A stretch of 64,000 nucleotides of DNA from Actinomadura litoris (GCF_009733595.1 NZ_WOFH01000011.1:62001-126000), one strand, 5' to 3'. Positions 49,898-58,812 are shown, numbered from the stretch's first letter. A program made the numbers and translations. Notes: generated from the letters alone by a model not told the origin.

Positions 49898-50570
49898 GTC
49901 AGCCTCTCTCTTTCGTTACCATTGTCGCGATCTTCAGCAGCCGCATTCAGCCCGACCCACCTCAGTCAGGACCGAAGGATTCAAAAGGCCGACACGAACG
50001 GAGGGTATTCCGCCGCGACCAGGCTCACGATATGACGGGGAACGCTCTTCCTTCGACTGTAGGGTCGAACACCGGCGCCAAAGAAGAGGGTCGCCGCGCA
50101 TCGGTTGTGGCCGGATACGGTCGCTCTATTTTCGGCTGAGGCTCTTCCCACGCCGGTGACGCCGCAAAGACAGCGTGGACAGGCAGCGCGACACCGACCT
50201 TCCGCCTCGCGCTGGCTTCTGCCGCATTTCGGTCGCACCCCACGCGACGGACGTCCGATCGCCATCTTCGATTTCAGACGACCCGATTGGGTGAACGCGC
50301 CGGGCCCTTGCGCACACCGCACGTTAGCGCTTCTTGCCTGGCGAGAATCCGGTTAGACGTCCGGCACCGCAATGGCGAGCGTCGCAGCGTGGTGACCGGC
50401 CCCCAGCCGCCACAGCGACGTCGCCGAACCCGCGGCACAGCTCGTCGAGGCCCCACAATCCTTGCCAGGTGGTCGCCGAACTCGCTCCCTGCGACCACAC
50501 CGTCCGCCGCCCAGCCGCGCGGGGGCGCCGAGAAGGACGAGAAGGGCAAACCCGACAAGGGCAGGGGCAA
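49898..50570. other. 673-base stretch without a supported gene
   Basis: No frame here has convincing coding character; short frames on both strands lack ribosome sites and read as Arg/Pro-rich. One plus-strand frame runs to a TGA at 50574 that overlaps the next ATG. Its end encodes a charged Glu/Lys/Asp/Gly tail, so a short upstream peptide or a gene remnant coupled to the methyltransferase is possible. The left half is lower in GC and probably holds the promoter of the secreted jelly-roll gene. Confidence 0.4.
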
Positions 50571-51710
50571 ATGACCGTCCACACCACCGACATGGGCGCG
50601 CGAACCGATGCCCTCGCCGACGCGCTCCAGGTCGATGGCCGCTTCACCAGCCCCCGCATCCGGGACGCCCTGCACGCCGTCCCCCGCCACCTGTTCGCGC
50701 CGACCCGCGGCTGGTACGCGGCGGACGGCCCCGGCCCCCGCCACGGCATCGACCGCGACGCCGACCCGAGCGGCTGGTGGGACGCGGTGTACAGCGACGG
50801 GTCCATCGTCACCCAGGCCGCCGACGGAGCCGGCGACCCCGCCGGGGGCGTTGCCGAGGCCACGTCTTCGCTCTCCTCGCCGGGCGTCGTCGTCGCGTTC
50901 CTGGAACTGCTCGACGTCCGACCCGGTCACCGGATCCTGGAGATCGGCACCGGCACCGGCTGGACGGCGGCGCTCCTCACCGCACTCGGCGCGTACGTCA
51001 CCACCGTGGAGATCGACTCCGGCCTCGCCCTCACCGCCCACGAGACGCTGGTCATGGCCGGGTTCGACCCGCACGTCATCGCCGCCGACGGAACGCTCGG
51101 CGCCCCCGACCACGCGCCGTTCGACGGCGTCCACGCCACCTGCGGCGTCGACCGCATCCCCTACACCTGGGTCGAGCAGACCCGGCCCGGCGGACGCCTC
51201 GTCCTCCCGTGGATGCCGGAGTACGGCGAGGGCCACAAGGCGGTACTGACCGTCACCGGCGACGGCCGCGCGTCCGGCCGACTCGCCGGCGGCGCCGACT
51301 ACATGGTCCTCCGGGCCCAGCGCAGCACCCTGTGGATCCCCGACGACATCACGGACGCGGAGGAGGCCGCCACCCATCTCGACCCCGCGGAAGTGACCGG
51401 CAGCCACGGCGCGGATGTGGCGATCACCGCCGCGCTCCCGGACGTCATGGGCGCGCCCCGCACCCGCGACGGCGTGACCGAGTTGGAGCTGGCGGACACG
51501 GCGGCCACGTCCTGGGCGCGGGTCCGGCAGGGCGAGGGCGAGCACCGGGTGTGGCAGGCCGGTCCACGGCGCCTGTGGGACGAGGTCGCCGACGCGTACA
51601 TGCGGTGGGTGGGATGGGGCCGCCCCGCCCAGACGGCGTTCGGACTGACCGTGGGCCCCGACCGCCAGGTGGTCTGGCGCGACGACCCGTCCAACATCAT
51701 CAGCCGCTGA
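50571..51710 (+). CDS. Protein-L-isoaspartate methyltransferase-like enzyme
   Basis: ATG 50571 gives 379 residues, with a GGCAGGGG site upstream. The N-terminal part holds Ser-Pro-Arg-Ile-Arg-Asp-Ala-Leu-His-Ala-Val-Pro-Arg-His-Leu-Phe and the SAM site is Ile-Leu-Glu-Ile-Gly-Thr-Gly-Thr-Gly-Trp-Thr-Ala, both typical of PCMT. It is longer than housekeeping PCMT (about 210 aa), with an extra C-terminal domain. Such long forms occur in actinomycete peptide clusters, where they methylate Asp in lanthipeptides. No clear precursor or lanthipeptide synthase is in view, so the role is open. Confidence 0.82.
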   Translation: MTVHTTDMGARTDALADALQVDGRFTSPRIRDALHAVPRHLFAPTRGWYAADGPGPRHGIDRDADPSGWWDAVYSDGSIVTQAADGAGDPAGGVAEATSSLSSPGVVVAFLELLDVRPGHRILEIGTGTGWTAALLTALGAYVTTVEIDSGLALTAHETLVMAGFDPHVIAADGTLGAPDHAPFDGVHATCGVDRIPYTWVEQTRPGGRLVLPWMPEYGEGHKAVLTVTGDGRASGRLAGGADYMVLRAQRSTLWIPDDITDAEEAATHLDPAEVTGSHGADVAITAALPDVMGAPRTRDGVTELELADTAATSWARVRQGEGEHRVWQAGPRRLWDEVADAYMRWVGWGRPAQTAFGLTVGPDRQVVWRDDPSNIISR

Positions 51711-51810
51711 CGCCCACGTCCACGCCGTCCGTGATGCCTGTTCGCACAGGCGACCGCTGCACGACCCTGCGGACACCGCGCGCTGAGGCTCCGGTCGACA
51801 AGGGCAGGGG

Positions 51811-52503
51811 TCAGCCGGTGGAGGACACCAGCCCGATCCGGTAGGCGAGGACGACGGCCTGGACCCGGTCGCGCAGGCCGAGTTTCGCCAGGATCCTCGA
51901 CACGTAGGTCTTGACCGTCTCGGGGGTGATGAAGAGCTCCGCGGCGATCTCCGCGTTCGACAGCCCCTCGGCGATCTGCCGGAGCACCTCCAGCTCGCGC
52001 GGGGTCAGTGCCCGGACCACGTCCTCCCTGGCCGACCGGGAGGTATCGGCCGGACGCAGGTGTTCGGCGAAGTGGCCGATGAGGTGGCGGGTGACGGCGG
52101 GGGCCAGCAGGGCCTCGCCCCTGGCGACCGTCCGAATGCCGTTGACCAGCTCCGCCGGGGGCGCGTCCTTGAGGAGGAAGCCGCTGGCCCCGGCCCGCAG
52201 CGCGTCGTAGACGTAGGCGTCGACGTTGAAGGTGGTGACGACCAGCACCTTCGGCGGTGCCTCGGCGTCGGGACCGGCCAGTTGCCGGGTCGCCTGGATG
52301 CCGCCGAGCAGGGGCATCCGGATGTCCATCACCACCACGTCGGGGCGCAGGCGCCCCGCGGCCTGGACCGCCTCGTGCCCGTTCTCGGCCTCTCCGACGA
52401 CCTCCATGTCGGGCTGGGCGGAGAAGATGGTGACGTAGCCGGTGCGCACCAGGGCCTGGTCGTCGCAGACGAGCACACGGATCGGTGGCGGCGCATCGCT
52501 CAC
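51811..52503 (-). CDS. NarL/LuxR-type response regulator
   Basis: GTG 52503 with GGAGTGA upstream and a four-base gap to the kinase stop gives 230 residues. The receiver domain has the acidic pair Asp-Asp near residue 14-15 and phospho-acceptor Asp60 in Val-Met-Asp-Ile-Arg-Met-Pro. The LuxR helix-turn-helix contains Leu-Thr-Pro-Arg-Glu-Leu-Glu-Val-Leu and Ser-Asn-Ala-Glu-Ile-Ala. It forms a two-component pair with the upstream sensor kinase. Targets are unknown; the CPBP protease gene upstream in the operon is a candidate. Confidence 0.93.
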   Translation of the reverse strand: MSDAPPPIRVLVCDDQALVRTGYVTIFSAQPDMEVVGEAENGHEAVQAAGRLRPDVVVMDIRMPLLGGIQATRQLAGPDAEAPPKVLVVTTFNVDAYVYDALRAGASGFLLKDAPPAELVNGIRTVARGEALLAPAVTRHLIGHFAEHLRPADTSRSAREDVVRALTPRELEVLRQIAEGLSNAEIAAELFITPETVKTYVSRILAKLGLRDRVQAVVLAYRIGLVSSTG

Positions 52504-52507
52504 GGGT

Positions 52508-53713
52508 TCACTCCGATGCGGGCTTGGACGGAATCGTGGCGTGGACCTCGAACCCGCCTTCGGGCCGGGGACCGGCCTCAAGTTCACCATCGACCATCCG
52601 CGCCCGTGCGCGCAGCCCCGCCAGTCCACGCCCGCCCGCAGGGCCCGGCTCCCGGACGGCGGGTGCGGCCGCCGGGGAGGCGGCGGACCCGTCGGTGGTC
52701 ACCTTGATCTCGATGCGCTCCTCGCCGTGCCGGACCAGGACCCGTGTCGTCCGCCCGGCGGCGTACTTCATCGCGTTGGTGAGGGCCTCCTGCACCACCC
52801 GGTACGCGGCCAGTTCCACGTCCACGGACTGCTCTCGCCGCTCGCCATGCTCGCTGAACTCGACCGGCTGCCCCGACCTGCGGGCCTGCTCGACCAGGTC
52901 CCCGAGCCGTCCCAGGGTGGGTGCCTGGTCCGCGGACGCCGACTCGCCGGTCGGGTCCAGCACGTCGAGCAGGTATCGCAGCTCTCCCAACGCCCGGCGG
53001 CCGGTGTCGCTGATGGCCGAGAGTCCCTCGCCGGCTTTGTCCGGTGCCGAGGCGAGCAGGAACTGTGTCGCGTCCGCCTGGACCACCATGGCCGTCACAT
53101 GATGGGTGACCACGTCGTGCAACTCGCTGGCGATCCGTGCCCGCTCTCCGGCCGTGGCCACTTCGGCTGCCAGCCGCCGCCGCTGCGCCTCTTCCGTCCG
53201 CCGTGTGCGCACAGTGCTCCCCACCAGCCAGAACGCGGCCAGAACCAGATAGAACGCGAGATAGTCCGCAATGCCCTGCGGTGAGCCGAGGCGGTCCAGG
53301 ACGAGGGCCAGCACGGCATATCCCGCACTCACCACACCCGCCAGAGCATGGCGGAAGCGGACCTGGTGGGCCCCGGCCGAGTACAGGGCCAGATAGAGCC
53401 CCAGACTCCCGAACGTCGTCGCGAAGCCCAGCGCCTGGTACGCGGCGAACGGGCCGGCGACGAGGACCAGACACGCCGCGGGCCACCTCCGGCGGGCCGC
53501 CAGCGGTAGGGTCTGGGCCAGGATCAGCCCGACGCTCAGCGCGCTCGCCGGCCGACCGGGCAGATCTCCGATCTGCGCTCCGATGTTGGACAGGGTGGGA
53601 ACGAAGGCCAGCAGGGCCAGCACGAGGGCGAGGGCGCCGTCCTTGAGGAAGGCGTCCCGCTCCTCCCACCAGTCGAGCGGCGCACGGCCCCAGGGCGCCT
53701 GAAGGGACACCAC
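52508..53713 (-). CDS. Sensor histidine kinase (HisKA_3 type)
   Basis: A 401-residue protein starting with tandem GTG codons. Several hydrophobic helices at about 25-165 form the membrane sensor, followed by the dimerisation helix with His199 in Ala-Ser-Glu-Leu-His-Asp-Val-Val-Thr-His-His. A HATPase domain contains Gln-Glu-Ala-Leu-Thr-Asn-Ala-Met-Lys and Gly-Gly-Arg-Gly-Leu-Ala-Gly-Leu. No large extracellular loop is seen, so it likely senses a membrane-associated signal, as intramembrane-sensing kinases linked to cell-envelope stress do. Confidence 0.93.
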   Translation of the reverse strand: MVSLQAPWGRAPLDWWEERDAFLKDGALALVLALLAFVPTLSNIGAQIGDLPGRPASALSVGLILAQTLPLAARRRWPAACLVLVAGPFAAYQALGFATTFGSLGLYLALYSAGAHQVRFRHALAGVVSAGYAVLALVLDRLGSPQGIADYLAFYLVLAAFWLVGSTVRTRRTEEAQRRRLAAEVATAGERARIASELHDVVTHHVTAMVVQADATQFLLASAPDKAGEGLSAISDTGRRALGELRYLLDVLDPTGESASADQAPTLGRLGDLVEQARRSGQPVEFSEHGERREQSVDVELAAYRVVQEALTNAMKYAAGRTTRVLVRHGEERIEIKVTTDGSAASPAAAPAVREPGPAGGRGLAGLRARARMVDGELEAGPRPEGGFEVHATIPSKPASE

Positions 53714-53728
53714 TACCGTTTCCTCCGG

Positions 53729-54589
53729 TCAGCCGGCCTGACGACGGGGCAGCAGACGCCCGCCGCGGCGGGCCAGGACGAACATCCGGACGGCGAGCAG
53801 CACACCGATCACGACGGACACCAGCGCCGCCTCCAGGCCGAAGCCACCGCCGCTCAGCGCGGTGGAGCCGTGCACGTCGACGGTGAACAGGCCGTCGGAG
53901 CTGTGCCCGGAGACCGGGATGCCGAGCAGCTGCTCGGTGGTGTTCCAGGCGAAGTGCAGGCCCACGACGAACCAGATGTTACGCCGCCACAGGAACGCGG
54001 CGCCGAGCATCACGCCCGCCTCCAAGGCGATCGCCAGCGCACTCCACGCGTTGGCTCCCGGAGCGCCCAGATGGACGATGCCGAAGAACAGCCCGGTGAT
54101 CACGATGGCGGCCCGGCTGCCCCACATCTGCTCCAGGGCCTGGAGCGCGAAACCGCGGAACAACAACTCCTCGGTGACCGCGGCACCGATCTGCACCATG
54201 ACCGCGGACCACACGACGGCCATGAAGCCGTGGTCCGCCCAGGAGAACGAGTAGCCCCCGAACGCCGTGATCAGCAAGGTGGACACCAGCACGAAGCCCA
54301 GGCCGATCGCGCCGCCCAGCAGCGCCTCCCGGCCGGCCCCCCACCGGGAGATCTCCGGCGTCTCCCGTCGCGCGACACGGCGCATGACCAGCCAGTACAC
54401 GGCCACGGCGGCCACCGCGCCCAACGCCGGAACCGGACCAGGGCCCGTGGCGGTCAGCCCCGAGACCAAGCCGACGCCGACCAGGCCCGTCAGCATCCAG
54501 CCGAGCGGAGATCGGACGATCCGGCCGAGACGACCCCCACGAGCTTCGGGGCCCGTGTCCTGGCTGGGTGCGGTGGACGTTGTACTCAT
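53729..54589 (-). CDS. CPBP family intramembrane metalloprotease
   Basis: A 286-residue membrane protein starting at ATG with about eight helices. The ABI/CPBP motifs are Glu140-Glu141-Leu-Leu-Phe-Arg-Gly-Phe, His173 in Ile-Val-His-Leu-Gly, and His212-x3-Asn216. These residues form the glutamate protease-like active site of the Rce1/Abi group. It lies 15 bases upstream of the sensor kinase gene on the same strand, so the three genes are probably one operon. It may process a membrane peptide or protect against one; the substrate is unknown. Confidence 0.9.
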   Translation of the reverse strand: MSTTSTAPSQDTGPEARGGRLGRIVRSPLGWMLTGLVGVGLVSGLTATGPGPVPALGAVAAVAVYWLVMRRVARRETPEISRWGAGREALLGGAIGLGFVLVSTLLITAFGGYSFSWADHGFMAVVWSAVMVQIGAAVTEELLFRGFALQALEQMWGSRAAIVITGLFFGIVHLGAPGANAWSALAIALEAGVMLGAAFLWRRNIWFVVGLHFAWNTTEQLLGIPVSGHSSDGLFTVDVHGSTALSGGGFGLEAALVSVVIGVLLAVRMFVLARRGGRLLPRRQAG

Positions 54590-54844
54590 CGTGGCCTCCC
54601 TGTAGCGGCCGCACCGGCTGCGACCTGACGACCACGCTAGAAATCCGGCGCCCCACGCGAATCACCCGCACATGGACAACACCTGTAGCTCTCACGGGGG
54701 ATGCGCCGCCGAAGGCGGTGAGGTCGCGCTGGAACCGCCCGACAGCGGGGATCACATCGCTGAGCAGGACGGCCAGGACGCGGACGGGCAGGGCACGGCA
54801 GAGCCGGAACAGCTCCGACGCGGCGGCGGCGGTAGCCTCCCGGG

Positions 54845-55027
54845 ATGAGCGAGGATGAGTGGAGTTACATGATCCGTTCGGTGAAGCAGGGCGAGGCCGG
54901 CCCTTGGACGTGCCCTGAATGCGACGAGTACGCCGTCGAATTGGGTCAGCGGTTCGAGCAGGGCCGCGTAGTGGAGCACACACTGATGTGTCTCGCCTGC
55001 CAGGCAGAGGTCACTGCACCTGCGTGA
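54845..55027 (+). CDS. Small zinc-ribbon-like protein
   Basis: A 60-residue acidic protein starting at ATG in Gly-rich leader DNA. It contains Cys-Pro-Glu-Cys at about 23-26 and Cys-Leu-Ala-Cys at about 49-52, a spacing suited to a single zinc ribbon. It has no membrane or signal segment. The gene stands alone, with a perfect hairpin about 100 bases downstream. Function unknown. Confidence 0.65.
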   Translation: MSEDEWSYMIRSVKQGEAGPWTCPECDEYAVELGQRFEQGRVVEHTLMCLACQAEVTAPA

Positions 55028-55123
55028 AATCGACCACGGCGCCCCTGCCAGGGTGGCCGTGCGTTCGCCGAGGACGTTTTGCAGCATGTGCCGAAAGACA
55101 GCGACCGAAGGCTCGCCACATGC

Positions 55124-55154
55124 TCGCGTCCCTTTCCCAAGGAAAGGGACGCGA
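55124..55154. terminator. Perfect 14-bp stem hairpin between convergent genes
   Basis: TCGCGTCCCTTTCC pairs without mismatch with GGAAAGGGACGCGA across the three-base loop CAA. It lies between the zinc-ribbon gene and the convergent membrane gene. It likely ends transcription from both sides; there is no T tract. Confidence 0.7.
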
Positions 55155-55186
55155 AGGAGCAAACGGAGTTCTATGACGTCGCAGGG

Positions 55187-55654
55187 TCAACGCGTCCGGT
55201 TGAAGAAGGCCGAAGAATCCCGGCGCCACAGCAGGGCGACCGCCACAACCCCGATCAGAGTGGGGATGACGCTGAGGGCCTTGAACCATGGCGGCGCCGA
55301 ACCGGCGATGTCGATGAACACACCGAGGATGCCGAGGGACATGAGGATCGTCGACACGATCCGTGCGCTTCTGCGACCGCGCCGGACAAGCCAGGCCATC
55401 CACAGCCAGAACGCGAGCCCGAGGAGGCCGCCGATAACGGCCGCCGGGCCATAGACGGTGGCGCTGTGCGAGTGACCGTTGTTCGTGGTGCTGGTGTGGA
55501 TCACACCCGGAGCGACCAGTGCGGTTATCGTGTTGGCGAGGGACACCACTGCGCCGAGGACCATCAACTTCGATGCTATGTCGATGGCGCGGGGCATCGA
55601 CGCACCCGCATGGGCGGTGGCGCTTTCCGAATAGTGCTGTTGATGGATGGACAT
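55187..55654 (-). CDS. Small integral membrane protein with His-rich loop
   Basis: A 155-residue protein with three or four predicted helices (about 29-48, 68-90, 98-118 and 126-143). A loop between the first two contains Asn-Asn-Gly-His-Ser-His-Ser, and the N-terminus is also His-rich. It starts at ATG and ends before the strong hairpin. No family is recognised; similar small actinobacterial membrane proteins are common and uncharacterised. Confidence 0.65.
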   Translation of the reverse strand: MSIHQQHYSESATAHAGASMPRAIDIASKLMVLGAVVSLANTITALVAPGVIHTSTTNNGHSHSATVYGPAAVIGGLLGLAFWLWMAWLVRRGRRSARIVSTILMSLGILGVFIDIAGSAPPWFKALSVIPTLIGVVAVALLWRRDSSAFFNRTR

Positions 55655-55902
55655 GGCGATGATGTTCCCGACACGAGAAAACTAATCGCAGTGCAGGATT
55701 GTTCCGCTTATCGGACGTCCGTTATGAGACCCTATGGCCGTCCATTGCGAGATAGCGGCCCTGGCCGCCCAGGGCCAGCAGGACCGCCTTGGCCACGACG
55801 TCGCCAACATCCCACGCGACCAAGCGCCCCGTACGGACCTGCTCGGCGGCCCCCGCACCGGCTTCTGAGTCGGCCAACACCACACACCACGGCTACAGCA
55901 CG

Positions 55903-55942
55903 GGCCATGCTTCCCTTCGCAGACCTGTGGCTTTACCGTGGG
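55903..55942 (+). promoter_or_regulatory. CRISPR leader-like block, copy 1
   Basis: About 40 bases directly before the first repeat of the small array, including GACCTGTGGCTTTACCGTGG. The same block, with a few changes, precedes the main array at 58813-58852, so both arrays had the same leader end. Confidence 0.7.
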
Positions 55943-56110
55943 GCCCTCATCCCCCCTGCGAGGGTTCGCAACTAGTAGCGCACCGGCTCGTTGACGATCA
56001 CCTGGTCCAGGCCCTCATCATCCATGCGAGGGTTCGCAACGTAGGCTCCACGAGCCTGAACTCCATCTGAGATCCTTTTGGTCGCTCTTGCCCCTGGAGG
56101 GTTTGCAATC
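55943..56110 (+). CRISPR. Decayed three-repeat CRISPR array
   Basis: Repeats of 30 bases at 55943-55972, 56011-56040 and 56081-56110, with spacers of 38 and 40 bases. All begin near G(C/T)CCTCAT or a worn form and end GGGTTCGCAAC or GGGTTTGCAATC. The first two match the main array well; the third has about eight changes. The NUDIX gene begins at the next base, so this is a truncated or decayed array. Confidence 0.8.
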
Positions 56111-56647
56111 ATGCCGATGACCTCAGGGATCATCGTTTCCGCGATCGTGGAACACGATGGCCAGTTGCTCATGGTCCGTGAGCAGCATCCTGGCGAAGCC
56201 GCCCAGTGGGTCCTGCCGGGAGGCTTGGCCGAGCCCGGCGAGCTTGTACATCAGGCACTTGTCCGGGAGGTGCGCGAGGAGACCGGACTGACGGTGGCCG
56301 GCCCGGCCGCTCTCGCTTTCATCACCCAGTACACCGTCACCGGTGAGCCCGGATGGGACGGTGAGTGGACGGTTTTTGCATTCGCCACCGCGCAGCCCGA
56401 AGGCAGGATCGACGTCGCCGATCCTGACGGACTGGTGCTGGAGGCCGCCTGGGTTCCGTTCGAGGAGGCCGTCGCCCGGCTTGCGGCACACCGGTTCAGC
56501 CCCCGAAGGGATCCGACGGTTGCCTACCTGCACGACCGCACCACCGCGGGCGCCCTATGGCTCTGGCCAGACGGCCCAGCCGCCGCCCCCATTGTCATAA
56601 GCACACCCTTCCGGCAGTCGAGCATGGGTGATCTCGCCCACCGGTAA
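56111..56647 (+). CDS. NUDIX hydrolase
   Basis: ATG 56111 directly follows the last worn CRISPR repeat, whose GGAGGG lies nine bases upstream and serves as ribosome site; ATG 56117 is also possible. The 178-residue product has the Nudix box starting Gly38-Leu-Ala-Glu-Pro-Gly-Glu44 and continuing Arg-Glu-Val-Arg-Glu-Glu-Thr-Gly-Leu. It hydrolyses a nucleoside diphosphate linked to another group; the substrate is not readable. A long C-terminal part beyond the usual fold contains Trp-Leu-Trp-Pro-Asp-Gly. It is convergent with the ABC-F gene. Confidence 0.88.
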   Translation: MPMTSGIIVSAIVEHDGQLLMVREQHPGEAAQWVLPGGLAEPGELVHQALVREVREETGLTVAGPAALAFITQYTVTGEPGWDGEWTVFAFATAQPEGRIDVADPDGLVLEAAWVPFEEAVARLAAHRFSPRRDPTVAYLHDRTTAGALWLWPDGPAAAPIVISTPFRQSSMGDLAHR

Positions 56648-56762
56648 AACTCATTGGGTGCAGCTCGTTCGCGAAGCTCCCCGGCCGGGGGCGGCGGAGA
56701 ATGAGGTGCCCGAGGTCTTCACCGACTCCGCCGCCCTATGTTCCCGCGCCCCCCTTCCGCGG

Positions 56763-58388
56763 TCAGGCGGCCCTTTCCTGTTCGCGCGGCATTCCTCGGT
56801 CGAGTTCCAGGTGGCGTCCGGTGAACGCGGCCCGCATGCGGCGGTCGTGCGTGACGATGACCAGGGCGCCGGTGTAGTCCGCCAGGGCCTCCTCCAGTTC
56901 GTCCACCAGCAGGGGTGAGAGGTGATTGGTGGGCTCGTCCAGCAGGATCAGGCCCGCCGGTCCGGTGATCAGGCGGGCCAGTTCCAGCCTGCGGCGCTGA
57001 CCTGCTGACAGGTGGCGGACGGCCCTGGTCAGGTCGGCCGGGCGAAAGAGCCCTAGGGAGAGCAGTTCGGCGGCATGCTCCTCCGCCTCGCCTGGACGGC
57101 CTGCGGCAAAGGCGCGCAGGAGCGTGTCGCCGACGGCCTCCGCTTCCTCCTGACGCAGGTAACCGACATCCGCGCAGCGCTGGACGCGTCCGGCGGAAGG
57201 CGTCAGGTCTCCCGCCAGGACCCGCATCAGCGTCGTCTTCCCCGCGCCATTCGGACCGGTGACCAGTACGCGTTCACCTCGCTCGATGCGCAGTGACTCG
57301 ACGTGGAGCCGGTCGGGAACGTCGACGCCGGCCAGTTCGGCCGCCGGGCCCGGCGCGACGGTTCCGTCCGCCGGGGTCGTTTCGAACCGCAGCGGGTCCG
57401 GCGGGGGTGTGAGCGGGTTCTCGGCCAGTTCCCGGACGCGCTGCCGGGCGTTCCTGATCCGGCTCATCGCGCCGTGGGCACGGGACCTGGCGCGGAAGGC
57501 GCCCGCGCCGCTGAAGGCGGCCGGGGCCTTGCGAGGGATGGCGGAGAGCCGGTCGATGTTGGCGTCGGCCAGCTTGTCCTGCCTGCGCTTCTCGTCCCGC
57601 CAGACCTCGTACTCGTGTCGCCGTCGCCTCCGGTCCGCGGCCTTGGCGGCCAGGTAGCCGGTGTAACCGTCGCCGTACCGGCGGACGGTCCGCTCGTCCA
57701 CCTCCAGGATGGTCGACGTCACCCGGTCGAGGAACGTGCGGTCGTGCGTCACGGCGATCACGGTTCCGCGGTGATGACGCAGGTGCTCCTCCAGCCAGTG
57801 GACGGCGGTGTCGTCGAGGTCGTTGGTGGGCTCGTCCAGCAGGAGCAGTTCCGGGGACGCGGCGAGGGTCGCGGCCAGCATCAACCGCGAGCGCTCGCCG
57901 CCGGACAGGGTGCCGAGCGGACGGGCGCGGTCCAGGCCCGGGACGCCGAGGGCGCGGGCCGCGATCTCGACGCGGGTGTCGGCCTCGTAGCCGCCCCGGG
58001 CCTCGAACTCCGCCACCAGGTCGCCGTACGCGACGACCTGATCGGGGGTGGCCGCGCCGAGCGCCGCCTCGGCCCGGCGCATCCGGGCCTCCAGGTCACG
58101 CAGGTCGGCCAACGCCAGGTCGATGGCGGCCTGGACCGTCGCCGAGGACGACGGTTCGATCGTCTGGGGCAGGTACCCGACGCCGCCGGGCGCCGTGATC
58201 CGCACGGTGCCGTTGCCGGGACGCTCGCGGCCCGCGATGAGCCTGAGCAGGGTCGTCTTCCCCGCGCCGTTCTCGCCGATCACGCCGACCCGCTCACCAG
58301 GCTTGATCGTGAGGGACACGCGGTCGAGGACGACGTGATCGTCGAAACGCAGGGTGATGTCGGACAGGACGAATTGGGCGGTGCGCAA
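56763..58388 (-). CDS. ABC-F ATPase (antibiotic-resistance or translation type)
   Basis: TTG 58388 with GGAGG five bases upstream gives 541 residues without membrane segments. Two ABC domains show P-loops at 38-46 and 378-386 (Gly-x-Asn-Gly-Ala-Gly-Lys-Thr-Thr), signatures Leu-Ser-Gly-Gly-Glu (161) and Leu-Ser-Ala-Gly-Gln, and Leu-Asp-Glu-Pro-Thr-Asn in each. They are joined by a basic linker at about 245-325 typical of ABC-F proteins that act on the ribosome. Many protect ribosomes from macrolides, lincosamides or pleuromutilins. A 190-base leader with a tiny upstream frame precedes it. Confidence 0.93.
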   Translation of the reverse strand: MRTAQFVLSDITLRFDDHVVLDRVSLTIKPGERVGVIGENGAGKTTLLRLIAGRERPGNGTVRITAPGGVGYLPQTIEPSSSATVQAAIDLALADLRDLEARMRRAEAALGAATPDQVVAYGDLVAEFEARGGYEADTRVEIAARALGVPGLDRARPLGTLSGGERSRLMLAATLAASPELLLLDEPTNDLDDTAVHWLEEHLRHHRGTVIAVTHDRTFLDRVTSTILEVDERTVRRYGDGYTGYLAAKAADRRRRRHEYEVWRDEKRRQDKLADANIDRLSAIPRKAPAAFSGAGAFRARSRAHGAMSRIRNARQRVRELAENPLTPPPDPLRFETTPADGTVAPGPAAELAGVDVPDRLHVESLRIERGERVLVTGPNGAGKTTLMRVLAGDLTPSAGRVQRCADVGYLRQEEAEAVGDTLLRAFAAGRPGEAEEHAAELLSLGLFRPADLTRAVRHLSAGQRRRLELARLITGPAGLILLDEPTNHLSPLLVDELEEALADYTGALVIVTHDRRMRAAFTGRHLELDRGMPREQERAA

Positions 58389-58577
58389 GAGCGCCTCCGA
58401 AAGATCGCTGCAACAGGGAAGGTCGCAACCGCGCGCCGAGACAAGGAGGTCAGGGAGACCCGGACGGCCCGGCTGAAACGCGGCGACACGCGGCGGAGCG
58501 GTGGCTCTACGCCTGAAGATGCGCGTCAGATGCGACGATCACAGAGTTCCCATGCAGTCACAAGTACCAGAGAGACC

Positions 58578-58720
58578 GTCCTGCGGCAACCCCAGTGACG
58601 CCCACGACACCGAACACGTCTCGCGCCTAGTCCTCATCTCCCCGTGGCTTCGCAACCGCACCGAGGGCATCGGAGCGTCCAGCCCTTACAGGGACGCCTT
58701 CGCCCCTGAAGGCTTGTAAC
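58578..58720 (+). CRISPR. Remnant of a CRISPR array without its leader
   Basis: A shortened repeat at 58578-58590 (GTCCTGCGGCAAC), a 27-base repeat at 58630-58656 beginning GTCCTCATCTCCCC and ending TTCGCAAC, and a worn 30-base repeat at 58691-58720 ending CTTGTAAC. The intervals of 39 and 34 bases equal spacer lengths in the main array. It lies upstream of the main leader and may be the tail of the array at 55.9 kb. Confidence 0.6.
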
Positions 58721-58812
58721 CTGCGGACGGCCGGGCTCCTAGGCCACGTTTTCAGCGACACACCGGGCCCGACAACACAACCGCCGGACCGCTGAAGAAT
58801 CCGCGTCCAGCA

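Noticed and set aside
49981..50322. A 113-codon minus-strand frame in the gene-poor stretch
   Set aside because: Arg/Ala-rich composition, no ribosome site, and no recognisable domain; the stretch is better treated as non-coding.
56111..58388. NUDIX and ABC-F genes considered as CRISPR-associated functions
   Set aside because: Neither belongs to a Cas family and both have ordinary stand-alone features; they lie between array fragments but nothing links them to interference.
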